Both the position numbers and the translations under genes were made by a program. Positions 1-8,110 of a DNA stretch of 31,725 nt are shown here, piece after piece. The notes under the pieces were generated by a model. It was not told the origin of the DNA. It saw only the letters and a list, made by a program, of their open reading frames with translations, and searched no databases. Numbering within the stretch: the stretch's first letter is position 1; each line of letters opens with the position of its first letter. This stretch comes from Enterobacteriaceae bacterium UBA2655. GTDB taxonomy: Bacteria; Pseudomonadota; Gammaproteobacteria; Enterobacterales; Enterobacteriaceae. Location of the stretch: NCBI GenBank assembly GCA_002359495.1, contig DENB01000057.1:122642-154366 (forward strand), read 5' to 3'.

Positions 1-522
1 GTCGGCCGCGCGCTGTTTTCGCAAAGTCCTGTGTTTTATCTGGCGGTGCTGGTCGCCGTCGCGCTCTGGGCGATGTTTCGTTTTATGCGCGCAGGTTTGC
101 TGCTGCGCGCCGTCGGCGAGAATGCGCTGGCGGCCGATGCGGCGGGCCACTCCGTGCTGCGGCTGCGCTTCAGCGCGGCGCTGTTTACCGGCCTGATGGC
201 GGGCCTGGGAGGCGCCTATCTGTGCATCGTCGCGTCAGGCGGCACTTTCATCGACAACATGACCGCAGGACGGGGCTATCTCGCTATCGCCGTCACGCTC
301 TTTGCGCGCTGGAAACCCTTCAGGGTTCTGCTTGTCGCCCTGGTGCTCGGCCTGCTCGAAGCGCTGCAGTTTCAGGGACAGTATTTGGGCATCGAGATCG
401 CACCTTCGCTGCTGATGGCGATGCCTTTCGCCGTCGCCCTTATCGCCTGGATCATGATGGGCCGCGCAGGCGCCGCGCCGGGCGATTTAGGTCGTCCTTT
501 CCTGCGCGGATCGGGACGTTAG
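1..522 (+). CDS. ABC transporter permease, BPD_transp_2 family (3' part only)
   Basis: The reading frame is open from base 1, so the gene begins upstream of the window; about 173 residues are visible. They are strongly hydrophobic with several membrane segments and contain the block VGENALAADAAG, followed later by TAGRGYLAIAV and LFARWKP, which are typical of the inner-membrane permeases of nucleoside/simple-sugar ABC importers (the YufQ/NupQ type within the LivH/RbsC-related superfamily). Such proteins form the channel with a second permease, an ATPase and a lipoprotein or periplasmic binding protein, all expected upstream. The gene ends 43 bp before a RidA gene on the same strand, so it is probably the uptake arm of the following Rut-like operon; a nucleobase or nucleoside-like substrate is inference from that context. 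Confidence 0.85.
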   Translation, partial: VGRALFSQSPVFYLAVLVAVALWAMFRFMRAGLLLRAVGENALAADAAGHSVLRLRFSAALFTGLMAGLGGAYLCIVASGGTFIDNMTAGRGYLAIAVTLFARWKPFRVLLVALVLGLLEALQFQGQYLGIEIAPSLLMAMPFAVALIAWIMMGRAGAAPGDLGRPFLRGSGR

Positions 523-565
523 TTATTTAAAACCCTGGGCGGAAGCCCTGAAACTGGAGAATGTT

Positions 566-967
566 ATGAATCAGGCAATCAATCCTGAAGGCTGGATCAT
601 CGGTAAAACGGCGACCGGGCTTAATCACCTGAACTGGGGCGTGAAAGCGGGCAACCATGTCTATGTCGCCGGTATGCTTTCAACCGATCCGATCGATGGC
701 GGTCTGGTAGGCGAAGGCGACATTGAGGTACAGACGCGCCGGGTTCTCGACAGCATTAAAGTGGTTCTGGAGTCCGCCGGCAGCAGCATGGATCACGTCG
801 TCATGAACCAGATTTTTCTGCGCAATCTGGAGGATTACCACAAATTCAACGAGATCTACATCACCTATTTTCCCACCCTCCTTCCCGCCCGTTTCTGCGT
901 CAAACTGGAAATGGTGAAGCCGGAATTCCTTGTCGAGATCGCGACGACGGCCGTGATCCCAGCCTGA
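566..967 (+). CDS. RidA family protein (RutC-like position)
   Basis: This 133-residue protein fits the small trimeric RidA/YjgF/UK114 fold, whose members hydrolyse reactive enamines/imines or, as RutC in pyrimidine catabolism, help process aminoacrylate-type intermediates. It keeps the signature arginine in LLPARFCVKLEMV (Arg109, equivalent to E. coli RidA Arg105), which binds the substrate carboxylate, and ends with the usual VEIATTAVIP strand. A GGAG ribosome site precedes the ATG by a normal distance. It lies between an ABC permease and an aldo/keto reductase, followed by RutF- and RutE-like genes, so a RutC-like role in degrading an N-containing heterocycle or ureido compound is the best inference. 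It differs from the second RidA protein in this window (3302-3688), which lacks the arginine. Confidence 0.85.
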   Translation: MNQAINPEGWIIGKTATGLNHLNWGVKAGNHVYVAGMLSTDPIDGGLVGEGDIEVQTRRVLDSIKVVLESAGSSMDHVVMNQIFLRNLEDYHKFNEIYITYFPTLLPARFCVKLEMVKPEFLVEIATTAVIPA

Positions 968-1034
968 TCGGCCAGCCGCTGAAAGGAGCAGGCGCTGACC
1001 TGCTCTGCGGCTTTAATCAAAGAGGACGTTGTAA

Positions 1035-2042
1035 ATGCAATACCGTTATCTGGGGCGCAGCGGGCTAAAAGTGTCGGAGATTTGTCTGGGCGCCATGATG
1101 TTCGGCGGCGCGACCGACGAAGCGACTTCCCGCCGTATTATCGCCGCCGCGCGCGACGGCGGCGTTAATTTTATCGATACCGCCGACATGTATAACAAAG
1201 GCGAATCCGAACGCGTGGTCGGCCGCGCCATCGCTGAAGAACGCGATCGCTGGGTGCTGGCGACGAAAGCGGGCAATCCGATGGGGGAAGAACCGAATCA
1301 GAGCGGCATGTCGCGTAAATGGATCAGGGAGGCGGTTCATGGCTCGCTGAGACGGCTGGAGACCGACTATATCGACATCCTGTATATGCATAAGGCGGAT
1401 TTTAACGCGCCGCTTGAAGAGATGGTTCTCGCCTTTGCTGATTTGATCCGCGAGGGCAAAATCGGTTATTTCGCCGTCTCCAATTTCAAAGCCTGGCGGC
1501 TTGCGGAGACGGCGCGACTCGCGCGCGAAGCGGGGATCGTTGGACCGGTCGCGACGCAGCCGCTTTATAATCTGGTTAATCGCGAGGCCGAAGTCGAAAT
1601 CCTGCCCTCGGCGGCTTATTTCGGCGCTGGCACCGTCTGTTACAGCCCGCTGGCGCGGGGGATCCTCACCGGTAAATATCGCCAGGGCGTGGCGCCTGAC
1701 AGCGCCAGCCGCGCGGGCCGCGCCGATCCGCGCATGATGGAGGCGGAATGGCGGCCGGAGTCCCTGAACGCGGCCAGCGAGCTGGCTGCCTATGCCGAAC
1801 GCACAGGGCGTCAACCGGCGCATCTGGCGCAGGCTTGGGTGATGCGCAACCGACTGGTGACCAGCACATTAGTGGGTCCGCGCACGTTCGAACAGTGGCA
1901 GGACGCTATCGCGGCGCTGGACTGCCCCTGGTCCGCCGAGGACGAAGCGTTTTGCGATCGCCTTGTTTCGCCCGGTAAAAGTTCAAGCCTGGGCCCGGTC
2001 GATCCTCATCACCCGATTGAAGGCCGTTTGCCCCGCTGTTGA
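1035..2042 (+). CDS. Aldo/keto reductase
   Basis: This is a 335-residue, full-length soluble NAD(P)H-dependent oxidoreductase of the aldo/keto reductase superfamily (TIM barrel). The catalytic tetrad is visible: Asp and Tyr in FIDTADMYNKGESE, Lys in VLATKAG and His in ILYMHKAD. The C-terminal cofactor segment TSTLVGPRTFEQW is also typical. The start has an AGAGGA ribosome site about 10 bp upstream. It sits within the RidA/RutF/RutE gene order, so it probably reduces or oxidises an aldehyde or ketone intermediate in that pathway; canonical E. coli rut has no such enzyme, so the pathway here is a variant or a different route. Substrate cannot be named from sequence. Confidence 0.88.
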   Translation: MQYRYLGRSGLKVSEICLGAMMFGGATDEATSRRIIAAARDGGVNFIDTADMYNKGESERVVGRAIAEERDRWVLATKAGNPMGEEPNQSGMSRKWIREAVHGSLRRLETDYIDILYMHKADFNAPLEEMVLAFADLIREGKIGYFAVSNFKAWRLAETARLAREAGIVGPVATQPLYNLVNREAEVEILPSAAYFGAGTVCYSPLARGILTGKYRQGVAPDSASRAGRADPRMMEAEWRPESLNAASELAAYAERTGRQPAHLAQAWVMRNRLVTSTLVGPRTFEQWQDAIAALDCPWSAEDEAFCDRLVSPGKSSSLGPVDPHHPIEGRLPRC

Positions 2043-2095
2043 CGTTCTGAATTTTTATGTGGCCGGGAACGGCCATCACTCATACAGGTCCGAAG

Positions 2096-2644
2096 ATGAA
2101 ACAATCCGGAAAAATAAACGAAACGCAGCGCCTCGCGGCGTCTGACGCCACCGTCGCCGATGCTTATCTGGCAGAGATGCGAATGTTTGCGGCGGGCGTC
2201 TGTTTGATCACGGCCCGCCGCAACGGCGAACCAGGCGGCATGATCGCTACTGCCGTAACGTCCGTCAGTGCGGAACCGCCTACATTGCTTGTCTGCGTTA
2301 ACCGTAATGCCTCTATGTTCGGGATCATCCAGGAGACAGGCCACTTCTGCGTTAACGTACTGACGAAAGAGGCCGTCGCGCTGGTGGGAACCTTCAGCAG
2401 CGCCGCCCGCCGCGAAGAGCGTTTCCAGAGCGGCGAGTGGATGACGGCGGCCAACGGCTCCCCGGTCTGCGCCGAGGCGCTGGTTTCTTTTGAATGCCGC
2501 CTGGAAAAAATGGTTGACTGGCATACGCACGCTATCTTTTTGGGAGAAGTGACCAGCGTTTCGCATCCTCGCGCGAATGCCGCGCCGCTGCTCTATATGG
2601 ATCGTCGTTTTCATCACCTTAACGAACTGACGACAACGGGCTGA
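2096..2644 (+). CDS. Flavin reductase domain protein (RutF/HpaC-like)
   Basis: The protein belongs to the flavin reductase-like FMN-binding split-barrel family, which supplies reduced flavin to two-component monooxygenases. Visible family blocks are [46 protein letters not shown] and the C-terminal [11 protein letters not shown], as in RutF and HpaC. I prefer the ATG at 2096 (182 residues, AGG 7 bp upstream) to the in-frame ATG at 2057, which lacks a ribosome site. Its partner monooxygenase, expected to resemble RutA, is not in the window and is predicted upstream of base 1. A RutE-like gene follows 32 bp downstream, which strengthens the Rut-like reading. Exact flavin (FMN or FAD) is not evident. 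Confidence 0.82.
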   Translation: MKQSGKINETQRLAASDATVADAYLAEMRMFAAGVCLITARRNGEPGGMIATAVTSVSAEPPTLLVCVNRNASMFGIIQETGHFCVNVLTKEAVALVGTFSSAARREERFQSGEWMTAANGSPVCAEALVSFECRLEKMVDWHTHAIFLGEVTSVSHPRANAAPLLYMDRRFHHLNELTTTG

Positions 2645-2676
2645 TCCGTCCTGTACTCTGTCGAGAAGGAGTTAAC

Positions 2677-3258
2677 ATGCTCTCTGATGAGGCTATCAAT
2701 GCCCTTTTTCTGCACGCGCGTTCGCACAACGGCTGGCTCGATAAACCGGTCACTGACGAACAGCTCGCCTCGCTCTATGCGCTGACGCGCATGGGGCCTA
2801 CTTCAGCCAACTGCAGCCCTGCCCGGTTTATATTCGTTCGTACGGCAGCGGGCAAAGAGAAGCTTAAACCCGCCCTTTCGTCGGGCAACCTGCAAAAAAC
2901 CATGACCGCGCCGGTGACGGTGATTGTGGCTTACGACAGGGCTTTCTATGAGCAGTTGCCGACACTGTTTCCGCATGCGGATGCCAGGAGCTGGTTTACC
3001 TCCAGTCCCGCTTTCGCTGAGGAAACCGCCCTGCGCAACAGCGCCATGCAGGCGGCTTATCTTATTATGGCTGCACGCAGCATGGGGCTGGACACCGGTC
3101 CTATGTCCGGTTTTGACCGGCCCAGGCTGGACGACGCCTTTTTCGCCGATACCACGCTGACTGCAAATTTGCTGATTAATATCGGCTATGGCGACCGATC
3201 GAAACTTTTCGACCGTTTGCCCAGATTGTCGCTTGAAGAGGCATGCGATTTTATTTAG
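2677..3258 (+). CDS. Nitroreductase family protein, RutE-like (malonic semialdehyde reductase type)
   Basis: At 193 residues it is close to the usual size of RutE (about 196). It has the family features: the N-terminal [21 protein letters not shown], the FMN-contacting [14 protein letters not shown], and the C-terminal [12 protein letters not shown] and LINIGYGD. RutE reduces malonic semialdehyde to 3-hydroxypropionate at the end of pyrimidine catabolism; members act as soluble FMN-containing dimers using NAD(P)H. An AAGGAG ribosome site lies just upstream of the ATG. This is the last gene of the + operon and meets a convergent RidA gene at about 3300. Calling it RutE-like is well supported by similarity; its actual substrate here is inference. 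Confidence 0.85.
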   Translation: MLSDEAINALFLHARSHNGWLDKPVTDEQLASLYALTRMGPTSANCSPARFIFVRTAAGKEKLKPALSSGNLQKTMTAPVTVIVAYDRAFYEQLPTLFPHADARSWFTSSPAFAEETALRNSAMQAAYLIMAARSMGLDTGPMSGFDRPRLDDAFFADTTLTANLLINIGYGDRSKLFDRLPRLSLEEACDFI

Positions 3259-3288
3259 CTGACAGAATGGAAAATAATACGCAGGAAA

Positions 3289-3313
3289 TAAAAATGCCGC
3301 TTCAGTGCGGCAT
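3289..3313 (-). terminator. Rho-independent terminator overlapping the stop of the RidA gene
   Basis: On the minus strand ATGCCGC, a 6-nt loop and GCGGCAT form a 7-bp stem followed by TTTTTATTT, a classical intrinsic terminator. The TGA stop of the minus-strand RidA gene falls inside the loop, so termination and translation stop coincide. It also lies between the two converging operons. Confidence 0.75.
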
Positions 3314-3688
3314 CATGATAATCACTTCAATTTCCAGCAGAAGTTCAGGCTCAGCCAGAGCGGAAACCTGAAACAACGTACTGGCTGGTAGCTCAAGTCC
3401 GGCAAAAAACCGTTCGCGCACCGGGTGAACCTCTGCAACCAGGGTGAGATCGACGACCCAGGTGGTGGTTTTGACAATCGCATCCCGACCGACGCCCAAT
3501 CCGGCAAGCAGCCTGTCGATATTGGCATAGACCTGCTCCACCTGCTTTTTCATGTCGCCGATACCCACCACCTCTCCATTCTCATCCCATGCCACCTGGC
3601 CGGTGGGAAACACCGGGACGCCCGGTCTGATCTTGATGTGGTTGTAATAGCTTCGGGCTTTCAGACCTTCAGGATTGATCACGCTCAT
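3302..3688 (-). CDS. RidA family protein lacking the catalytic arginine
   Basis: The 128-residue product has the RidA fold signature (FPTGQVAWDENGEVVG, QVEQVYANIDRLLAG, VKTTTWVVDL, LLEIEVIIM). I chose the ATG at 3688 because GAGAAGAG sits just before it and the protein then begins with the usual MSVINPEGL; the frame extends 16 codons further upstream without a ribosome site. At the position of E. coli RidA Arg105 the motif is LPASTLFQV instead of PAR, so the standard imine-deaminase arginine is absent and the protein probably belongs to another Rid subgroup with a different or unknown activity. It follows the UbiD-family gene on the same strand after 153 bp, suggesting co-transcription. Confidence 0.82.
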   Translation of the reverse strand: MSVINPEGLKARSYYNHIKIRPGVPVFPTGQVAWDENGEVVGIGDMKKQVEQVYANIDRLLAGLGVGRDAIVKTTTWVVDLTLVAEVHPVRERFFAGLELPASTLFQVSALAEPELLLEIEVIIMMPH

Positions 3689-3841
3689 GGCTCTTCTCGG
3701 CAGGTTCAGGGACAGTTTGCAGCCTATCACCCCCAACGGGCATTGAATACGCGCATTTCGGCTACGCCACGTTGCCTGTTCGGCAACGCCAGCCAGCGGG
3801 AGGAAGAATACGGGCGCAGACCGTTAGCCCGCGCCCAGCGT

Positions 3842-5398
3842 TTATTCGTTCGGTTCAGGGAAAAGCGAAGGCGCCCATAAGCGAGGATCCAGTTCTTTAA
3901 AATGCGCGCGTTTGAATTCATCCTTCAGATGAAAAGGCGCCGTGCAGTCAAAAATGGTCTTTGTCGTGGTCCCTTTTGCGCTAACGCGCGGGTCATAGGC
4001 GGGCGTTTGCGAAGGATCAAGCACATGTCCGGCGATCCCCGGCACGAAAATCGTATCAAGATCGCCTGAATAGCGTGTTTGCATGGCCCATAAGACATCG
4101 TTGGTATCAAACAGATCGACATCTTCATCCACCAGAATGACATTTTTCAGTTCACGGTAAACGGCCAGCGCGATAATCGCCGCCTGGCGCGTCATGCCGT
4201 CATCGGCAGCGTTTCTTTTCTTCACCTGTAGTACGGCCAGAAATTTGCCGCCGCCCGAACTGTGGGCATAGACGTTTTGCACTAACCCCGGCAGCGCGCT
4301 TTCGCACTCAAGATGGATGCTGGCTTCCGTCGGGATGCCCGCCAGGCTGACATGCTCTTCGCCCGGCCCCACCAGCGTTTGCAGAATAGGATTTTTGCGG
4401 GTGGTGATCGCTTTCACTTTGATTACCGGCAGAGAGGGATTCGCGCCGCCGGTATAGCCGGGAAATTCCGGCATCGCTTTTCCGGTATGACTGTTTTGAT
4501 CTTCTGCTACCCGTACGTCGGGTAGGATCTCGCCTTCAATTACGATCTCTGCGCGGGCGATGGCGCGCTGCTTTACGGCCAGGCAATCCACCAGTTCAAC
4601 CGGCTTGCCGCGTAATCCACCTGCGACGCATAGTTCATTAAAACCAAAGGGCGTGGTGGGCGCTTCAAATTCGGCGCCGATGTAGATCGCCGGATCCAGA
4701 CCCATGTTAATCGAGACGGGTAAAGGTTTGCCTGCGGCTTCGGCTTTTTGACGAAAGGCGTCGATATGGCGGCCAGGCGCGAAGAAAATCGACAGCTCAT
4801 CTTTGCCCTGAACGCACAGGCGATGGATGGTGACGTCAACGTTATTGTGATCGTCGGGATCGCTGCCCAGCACTAAGCCAAGACAGAAATAGGGCCCGGC
4901 ATCTTCTGTGGTATTGGTCGGCGCAGGCAATATTTTGCGCAGATCAAACCCTTCATCCTCTGCGCGATAGACCACTTCCTGACAAGGCGCCTTTGTTTGA
5001 TCGATCATTACGGGTGGGGTGACGTTTTTACGCGCCTCGGCCATCTGAACGCCGAGTTCCCGCACCGGCGCGCCCAGCAGCGCGCTGACGCGTTCACGGC
5101 TGGCCATTAATCCTACCAGCACACGCGCATCAGGAAACCCTTTGATGTTATTGAAGGTCATTGCCGGACCGGTCTGCGTTGGACGCATGACGGTGCCGCC
5201 AGCGCCGATGTAACGGTAAACGCCAGCCAGTTCCGAGATGGGATCCGTCTCGCGATCGGTTTCGATGTACTGGCCGGGCAGGGTTTTCAGCAGCTCGATG
5301 GCGGAACGCAAATCGTTTACTGGCGGCACTTTCCAGCCTTGTGGATGCGGCTCATCAGGTTTAACGACACGATAAGTATCAGGGCGTTTTTGCGGCAT
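3842..5398 (-). CDS. UbiD-family decarboxylase (prenylated-FMN dependent)
   Basis: The 518-residue product matches the UbiD family of reversible (hetero)aromatic or alpha,beta-unsaturated acid decarboxylases, which need prenylated FMN made by a UbiX partner. Visible features are DVTIHRLCVQGKDELSIFF, the PVSINMGLDPAIYIGAEF block, PVELVDCLAV, and the AEIVIEGEI segment that carries catalytic glutamates, followed by FPGYTGG and later LVDEDVDLFDTNDVLWA with TRY. Length and layout resemble gallate/protocatechuate/vanillate or pyrrole-2-carboxylate decarboxylases more than UbiD itself. The start has a GGAG-type site upstream. No UbiX gene is visible, so cofactor would come from elsewhere. Neighbours are a RidA protein downstream and a 3' remnant of an SRPBCC gene upstream. 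The substrate is unknown; a heterocyclic or phenolic carboxylate is plausible. Confidence 0.85.
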   Translation of the reverse strand: MPQKRPDTYRVVKPDEPHPQGWKVPPVNDLRSAIELLKTLPGQYIETDRETDPISELAGVYRYIGAGGTVMRPTQTGPAMTFNNIKGFPDARVLVGLMASRERVSALLGAPVRELGVQMAEARKNVTPPVMIDQTKAPCQEVVYRAEDEGFDLRKILPAPTNTTEDAGPYFCLGLVLGSDPDDHNNVDVTIHRLCVQGKDELSIFFAPGRHIDAFRQKAEAAGKPLPVSINMGLDPAIYIGAEFEAPTTPFGFNELCVAGGLRGKPVELVDCLAVKQRAIARAEIVIEGEILPDVRVAEDQNSHTGKAMPEFPGYTGGANPSLPVIKVKAITTRKNPILQTLVGPGEEHVSLAGIPTEASIHLECESALPGLVQNVYAHSSGGGKFLAVLQVKKRNAADDGMTRQAAIIALAVYRELKNVILVDEDVDLFDTNDVLWAMQTRYSGDLDTIFVPGIAGHVLDPSQTPAYDPRVSAKGTTTKTIFDCTAPFHLKDEFKRAHFKELDPRLWAPSLFPEPNE

Positions 5399-5410
5399 GT
5401 CACAAACTCC

Positions 5411-5533
5411 TTAATATTGTTCAGCAAAGGTTTTCAGGTTGTTGAGTACAGTGCCCCACCAGGTATTGCAGAACGCGAGGTGCGGATCCTGTTCTGACCA
5501 GTCGCCGTGGCTTAGCTCTACCAACATCACCGG
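5411..5533 (-). pseudogene. 3' remnant of an SRPBCC/AHSA1-type gene
   Basis: The minus strand encodes VMLVELSHGDWSEQDP then FCNTWWGTVLNNLKTFAEQY and a stop. This matches the C-terminal helix of SRPBCC (activator of Hsp90 ATPase-like) proteins, where motifs like V-L-HSGW, CN-GW and LESLK-YLE are typical. An in-frame TAA lies a few codons upstream and no 5' part of the gene exists on either side, so it is a truncated gene abutting the origin region. AAGGAG precedes GTGATG, so a 38-residue fragment could still be translated. The junction near 5533 probably marks an old recombination point. Confidence 0.55.
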
Positions 5534-5662
5534 CTCTCCTTAAGTGCTGATCATCGATTCAGTAGAGGGATCGGGTAGGCTTGTTTTGATTTGCAGAAAC
5601 TGAATAAGGTTAGATGGCGGTCTGTCGGGAGGAGTGTTAAAGATTGCAAGGTCTTGTTTCAG

Positions 5663-5920
5663 TTATCCACTTATCCACGGGGTAGATCCAATTGGTTAGA
5701 TCCCAATATGATCCTATTAAGATCCTAAAGAGATCCCCGATCGTCGCAGCCCGCGTCAGCTCTGGCCTGAAAGGGTGTTCGCATAAGCTGTGGTAAGTAA
5801 AAAATAAGCTGTAGTGAGTCACAGATAAGCTATAAGGAGTAACATCTAAGCTGTAATTAGCGAACTACATAAGCTATAGTGAGCAAAGGCCCATTTTTGC
5901 CTGGTGCGCCTGTGGATAAG
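5663..5920 (+). other. Replication origin (oriV) of the RepFIB-type replicon
   Basis: Two abutting DnaA boxes (TTATCCACT at 5663, TTATCCACG at 5671) are followed by six GATC Dam sites starting at 5685, 5699, 5710, 5721, 5732 and 5739, four of them 11 bp apart, then five iterons, then a perfect inverted DnaA box (TGTGGATAA, 5911-5919). This arrangement, directly upstream of the initiator gene, is the layout of iteron origins such as P1 and RepFIB, where Dam methylation and DnaA assist opening. The 711-bp gap between the UbiD gene and repA contains no convincing gene apart from the SRPBCC remnant. Confidence 0.8.
5783..5886 (+). repeat. Five upstream iterons (RepA binding sites)
   Basis: Five direct 18-bp repeats begin at 5783, 5804, 5825, 5846 and 5869 (spacing 21, 21, 21 and 23 bp). 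The consensus is ATAAGCTGTAGTGAGTAA; the fourth copy is the most degenerate. The 21-bp phase places all copies on the same face of the helix. They sit in the repA promoter region, so they should serve both origin binding and repA autorepression, as known for RepFIB replicons. Confidence 0.88.
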
Positions 5921-6109
5921 TTTTATCTTGTATTTCAGGCCGCTGGCGACTTGTTTGCTTGCTGCGCGCGGGTTCCCCCTGTTTGATCCACAGGCCGCAT
6001 ATATCTGGACATAACGGCGCAAAATGCCTTGCCGATTGCGCGTTATAAGGCGTTTTCTGTACTTAACACAAAGGGTTATATAGCTCATAAGTAAGATCCG
6101 GAGCCTGTT

Positions 6110-7132
6110 TTGGATAACGAAAGCATAGATTTTGATAACTTATTTCAGGAAGTGGATAAATCAACCGGTGAGCTAGTCGCGCTGACGCCGAACGCGAATA
6201 ACACTGTTCAGCCGGTCGCGTTAATGCGTCTCGGCGTATTTGTACCCACGCTTAAGTCACTGAAAAACAGTAAAAAAAATACGATGTCTGTGACGGACGC
6301 GACTGAAGAACTCTCCCGTCTCTCTCTGGCGAAGGCTGAAGGCTTTGATAAGGTCGAGATCGTTGGCCCCCGACTGGACATGGATAATGATTTCAAAACC
6401 TGGGTAGGCATTATTCACTCTTTCGCCAAGCATAAGGTTATCGGCGATAAAGTGCAGCTTCCGTTTGTTGAGTTTGCCAAGCTGTGCGGCATTCCCTCTA
6501 ATCGTTCTTCAAAAAAGCTCAGGGAGCGTATCAGCCCTTCTCTCAAGCGCATCGCAGGTACGGTTATCTCTTTCACCGCTCATACGAAAGAGCATTCGAA
6601 AGAGTACGTCACGCATCTTGTTCAGTCAGCTTATTATGATACGGCGAAAGACATCGTTATTTTGCAGGCCGATCCCAGACTGTTTGAACTTTATCAGTTT
6701 GATCGTAAAGTGCTTTTACAACTCAAGGCAATCAATGTCTTGAAGCGTCGCGAGTCAGCGCAAGCTATTTATACCTTTATCGAAAGCCTACCCAAGAACC
6801 CGGCGCCTGTTTCGCTCGCCAGACTACGCGCCAGACTGAACCTCAAATCGCCTGTCTTTTCCCAAAATCAGACCGTGCGCCGCGCTATGGAGCAGCTGAA
6901 AGAGATCGGCTACCTCGACTACACCGAAGTACAAAGAGGCCGGGCTGTGTTCTTCAACGTGCATTACCGCAGGCCCAAACTGAAAGCGCCTAAAAACGAG
7001 AGCGAAGAGGCGATCCCGCCCGCCGCGCCTGCAGCGGGCGAGGCTGATCCTGAATTAACCAAGAAATTACAGGTGCTTGAGAAGCTGGGCATTACCATGG
7101 ACGACCTGGAAAAGCTGTTCAAAACCAAGTAA
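6110..7132 (+). CDS. repA: IncFIB (RepFIB)-type replication initiator RepA
   Basis: The 340-residue protein is very close to the RepFIB initiator: recognisable blocks include [67 protein letters not shown] and [17 protein letters not shown]. It is an iteron-binding winged-helix protein that opens the origin and represses its own transcription. The start is a TTG at 6110 preceded by GGAG; no ATG fits the conserved N-terminus. The acidic/alanine-rich C-terminal tail (about residues 290-325) is the variable part of the family. Iterons flank the gene on both sides. Together with parFG it defines the window as plasmid DNA. Confidence 0.95.
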   Translation: MDNESIDFDNLFQEVDKSTGELVALTPNANNTVQPVALMRLGVFVPTLKSLKNSKKNTMSVTDATEELSRLSLAKAEGFDKVEIVGPRLDMDNDFKTWVGIIHSFAKHKVIGDKVQLPFVEFAKLCGIPSNRSSKKLRERISPSLKRIAGTVISFTAHTKEHSKEYVTHLVQSAYYDTAKDIVILQADPRLFELYQFDRKVLLQLKAINVLKRRESAQAIYTFIESLPKNPAPVSLARLRARLNLKSPVFSQNQTVRRAMEQLKEIGYLDYTEVQRGRAVFFNVHYRRPKLKAPKNESEEAIPPAAPAAGEADPELTKKLQVLEKLGITMDDLEKLFKTK

Positions 7133-7184
7133 GCCCCTAAGCTTGTGTAAGCCAAAGCGCTTTTTGTCGCCCCTGTTTTTGTCA

Positions 7185-7712
7185 GTTTACTCACTACAGC
7201 TTATATAGCCTCTGGTGAGTAAACTGCTTGCCTGCTGCATCTATAACTCTCTTCTTGCCTAAAGAATTTACTCTCCAGCGTTTATGTCTGTGCCTCCCTT
7301 CCCTGCTTATCAGTCATATAGCGGACAGGGTTTCCCTGCTCTGCCTGTATACAGGAAGTGAAACATAAGCTGTAGTGAGTAACTTACTCACTACAGCTTA
7401 TATAGAGCGTGATAACTGAGACCTGATGCGATACACACCAGATTGTTATGAACGAACGACAAGCAATTGAAAAATAATCATTTATTCGAACAACAAGAAG
7501 TCAGCAAGCGCCTGAAGGTAGGATGCCAGGCTTAGCGAACAGCAAAAGCTGCCCGTTGAGTGGTTTGTTTAACTGTTCATATCGACGCTATTCCGCTACT
7601 CACTACAGCTTATGCTCAATATGCTGAAGCCCGGTTGCTCACTACAGTTTATGACATAAGCTATAGTGAGCAACATAAGCTGTAGTGAGCAATTTTACTC
7701 ACTACAGCTTAT
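7185..7712. repeat. Downstream iteron cluster (eight copies, both orientations)
   Basis: The 683 bp between repA and parG contain no gene but hold eight copies of the 18-bp iteron or its complement TTACTCACTACAGCTTAT: about 7187 (reverse), 7365 (forward), 7384 (reverse), 7596 (reverse), 7635 (reverse), 7656 (forward), 7675 (forward) and 7695 (reverse). The 7365/7384 pair is a perfect inverted repeat around one C. Another perfect inverted pair, GTTTACTCAC and GTGAGTAAAC, spans 7185-7224. Downstream iterons of this kind in RepFIB control copy number and incompatibility. Confidence 0.85.
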
Positions 7713-7816
7713 GTTGCAGTGAGCTTGTCGAATGCGTTTTGAGGGAGTGAAAACATTAAAGGTATCGGGCGAGTAATTTGCCGGTGCTGACCTGCCCTGT
7801 TATTGAAAAAAGGGAC

Positions 7817-8050
7817 TCAGTCGTTTTCCTTTAGCCAGTCGTCGACCAGCTCTTTAATCACATCTGAGATAGACGTGCCTTTTCTGGCGCAGGCGACTTT
7901 GAAACGCTGGTGTTTCTCTTCGTCAAAATTCACGTTTACTCGCTTCGTCTTACCTGACGCTACCGGCTGAGCAGGGATAACCCGATCGATATCCCGGTTT
8001 TCGCCAAACTGCATTTTCTTAACGCCAGCGTGCTGCTTTTCAAGTGCCAT
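7817..8050 (-). CDS. parG: ParG centromere-binding partition protein (ribbon-helix-helix)
   Basis: At 77 residues it matches TP228 ParG almost throughout. The mobile N-terminal tail carries GENRD with Arg19, the residue known in ParG as an arginine finger that stimulates the ParF ATPase. Residues from about 35 form the ribbon-helix-helix DNA-binding dimer (KRVNVNFDEEKHQRFKVACA, then GTSISDVIKELVDDWL). ParG binds the centromere and the parFG promoter and bridges them to ParF. It has its own CGGAGAG ribosome site, 52 bp after parF on the same strand; that gap carries GAGT/ACTC boxes, possible ParG sites. Confidence 0.93.
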   Translation of the reverse strand: MALEKQHAGVKKMQFGENRDIDRVIPAQPVASGKTKRVNVNFDEEKHQRFKVACARKGTSISDVIKELVDDWLKEND

Positions 8051-8085
8051 CGCTTATCTCTCCGTAAAATCTTTGACAATCAGTT

Positions 8086-8110
8086 TATGAGTAAATGAGT
8101 TCTTACTCAA
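8086..8110. promoter_or_regulatory. GAGT/ACTC boxes in the parF-parG junction
   Basis: GAGT at 8089 and 8097 and ACTC at 8105 lie across the parF stop codon and the parF-parG gap. ACTC tetramers in AT-rich context are the known unit of TP228 parH and of the ParG operator, so a secondary ParG site is plausible. Confidence 0.4.

Noticed and set aside
5637..6088. Minus-strand frames across the origin
   Set aside because: They cross DnaA boxes and iterons and have low-complexity products, as expected of non-coding DNA.
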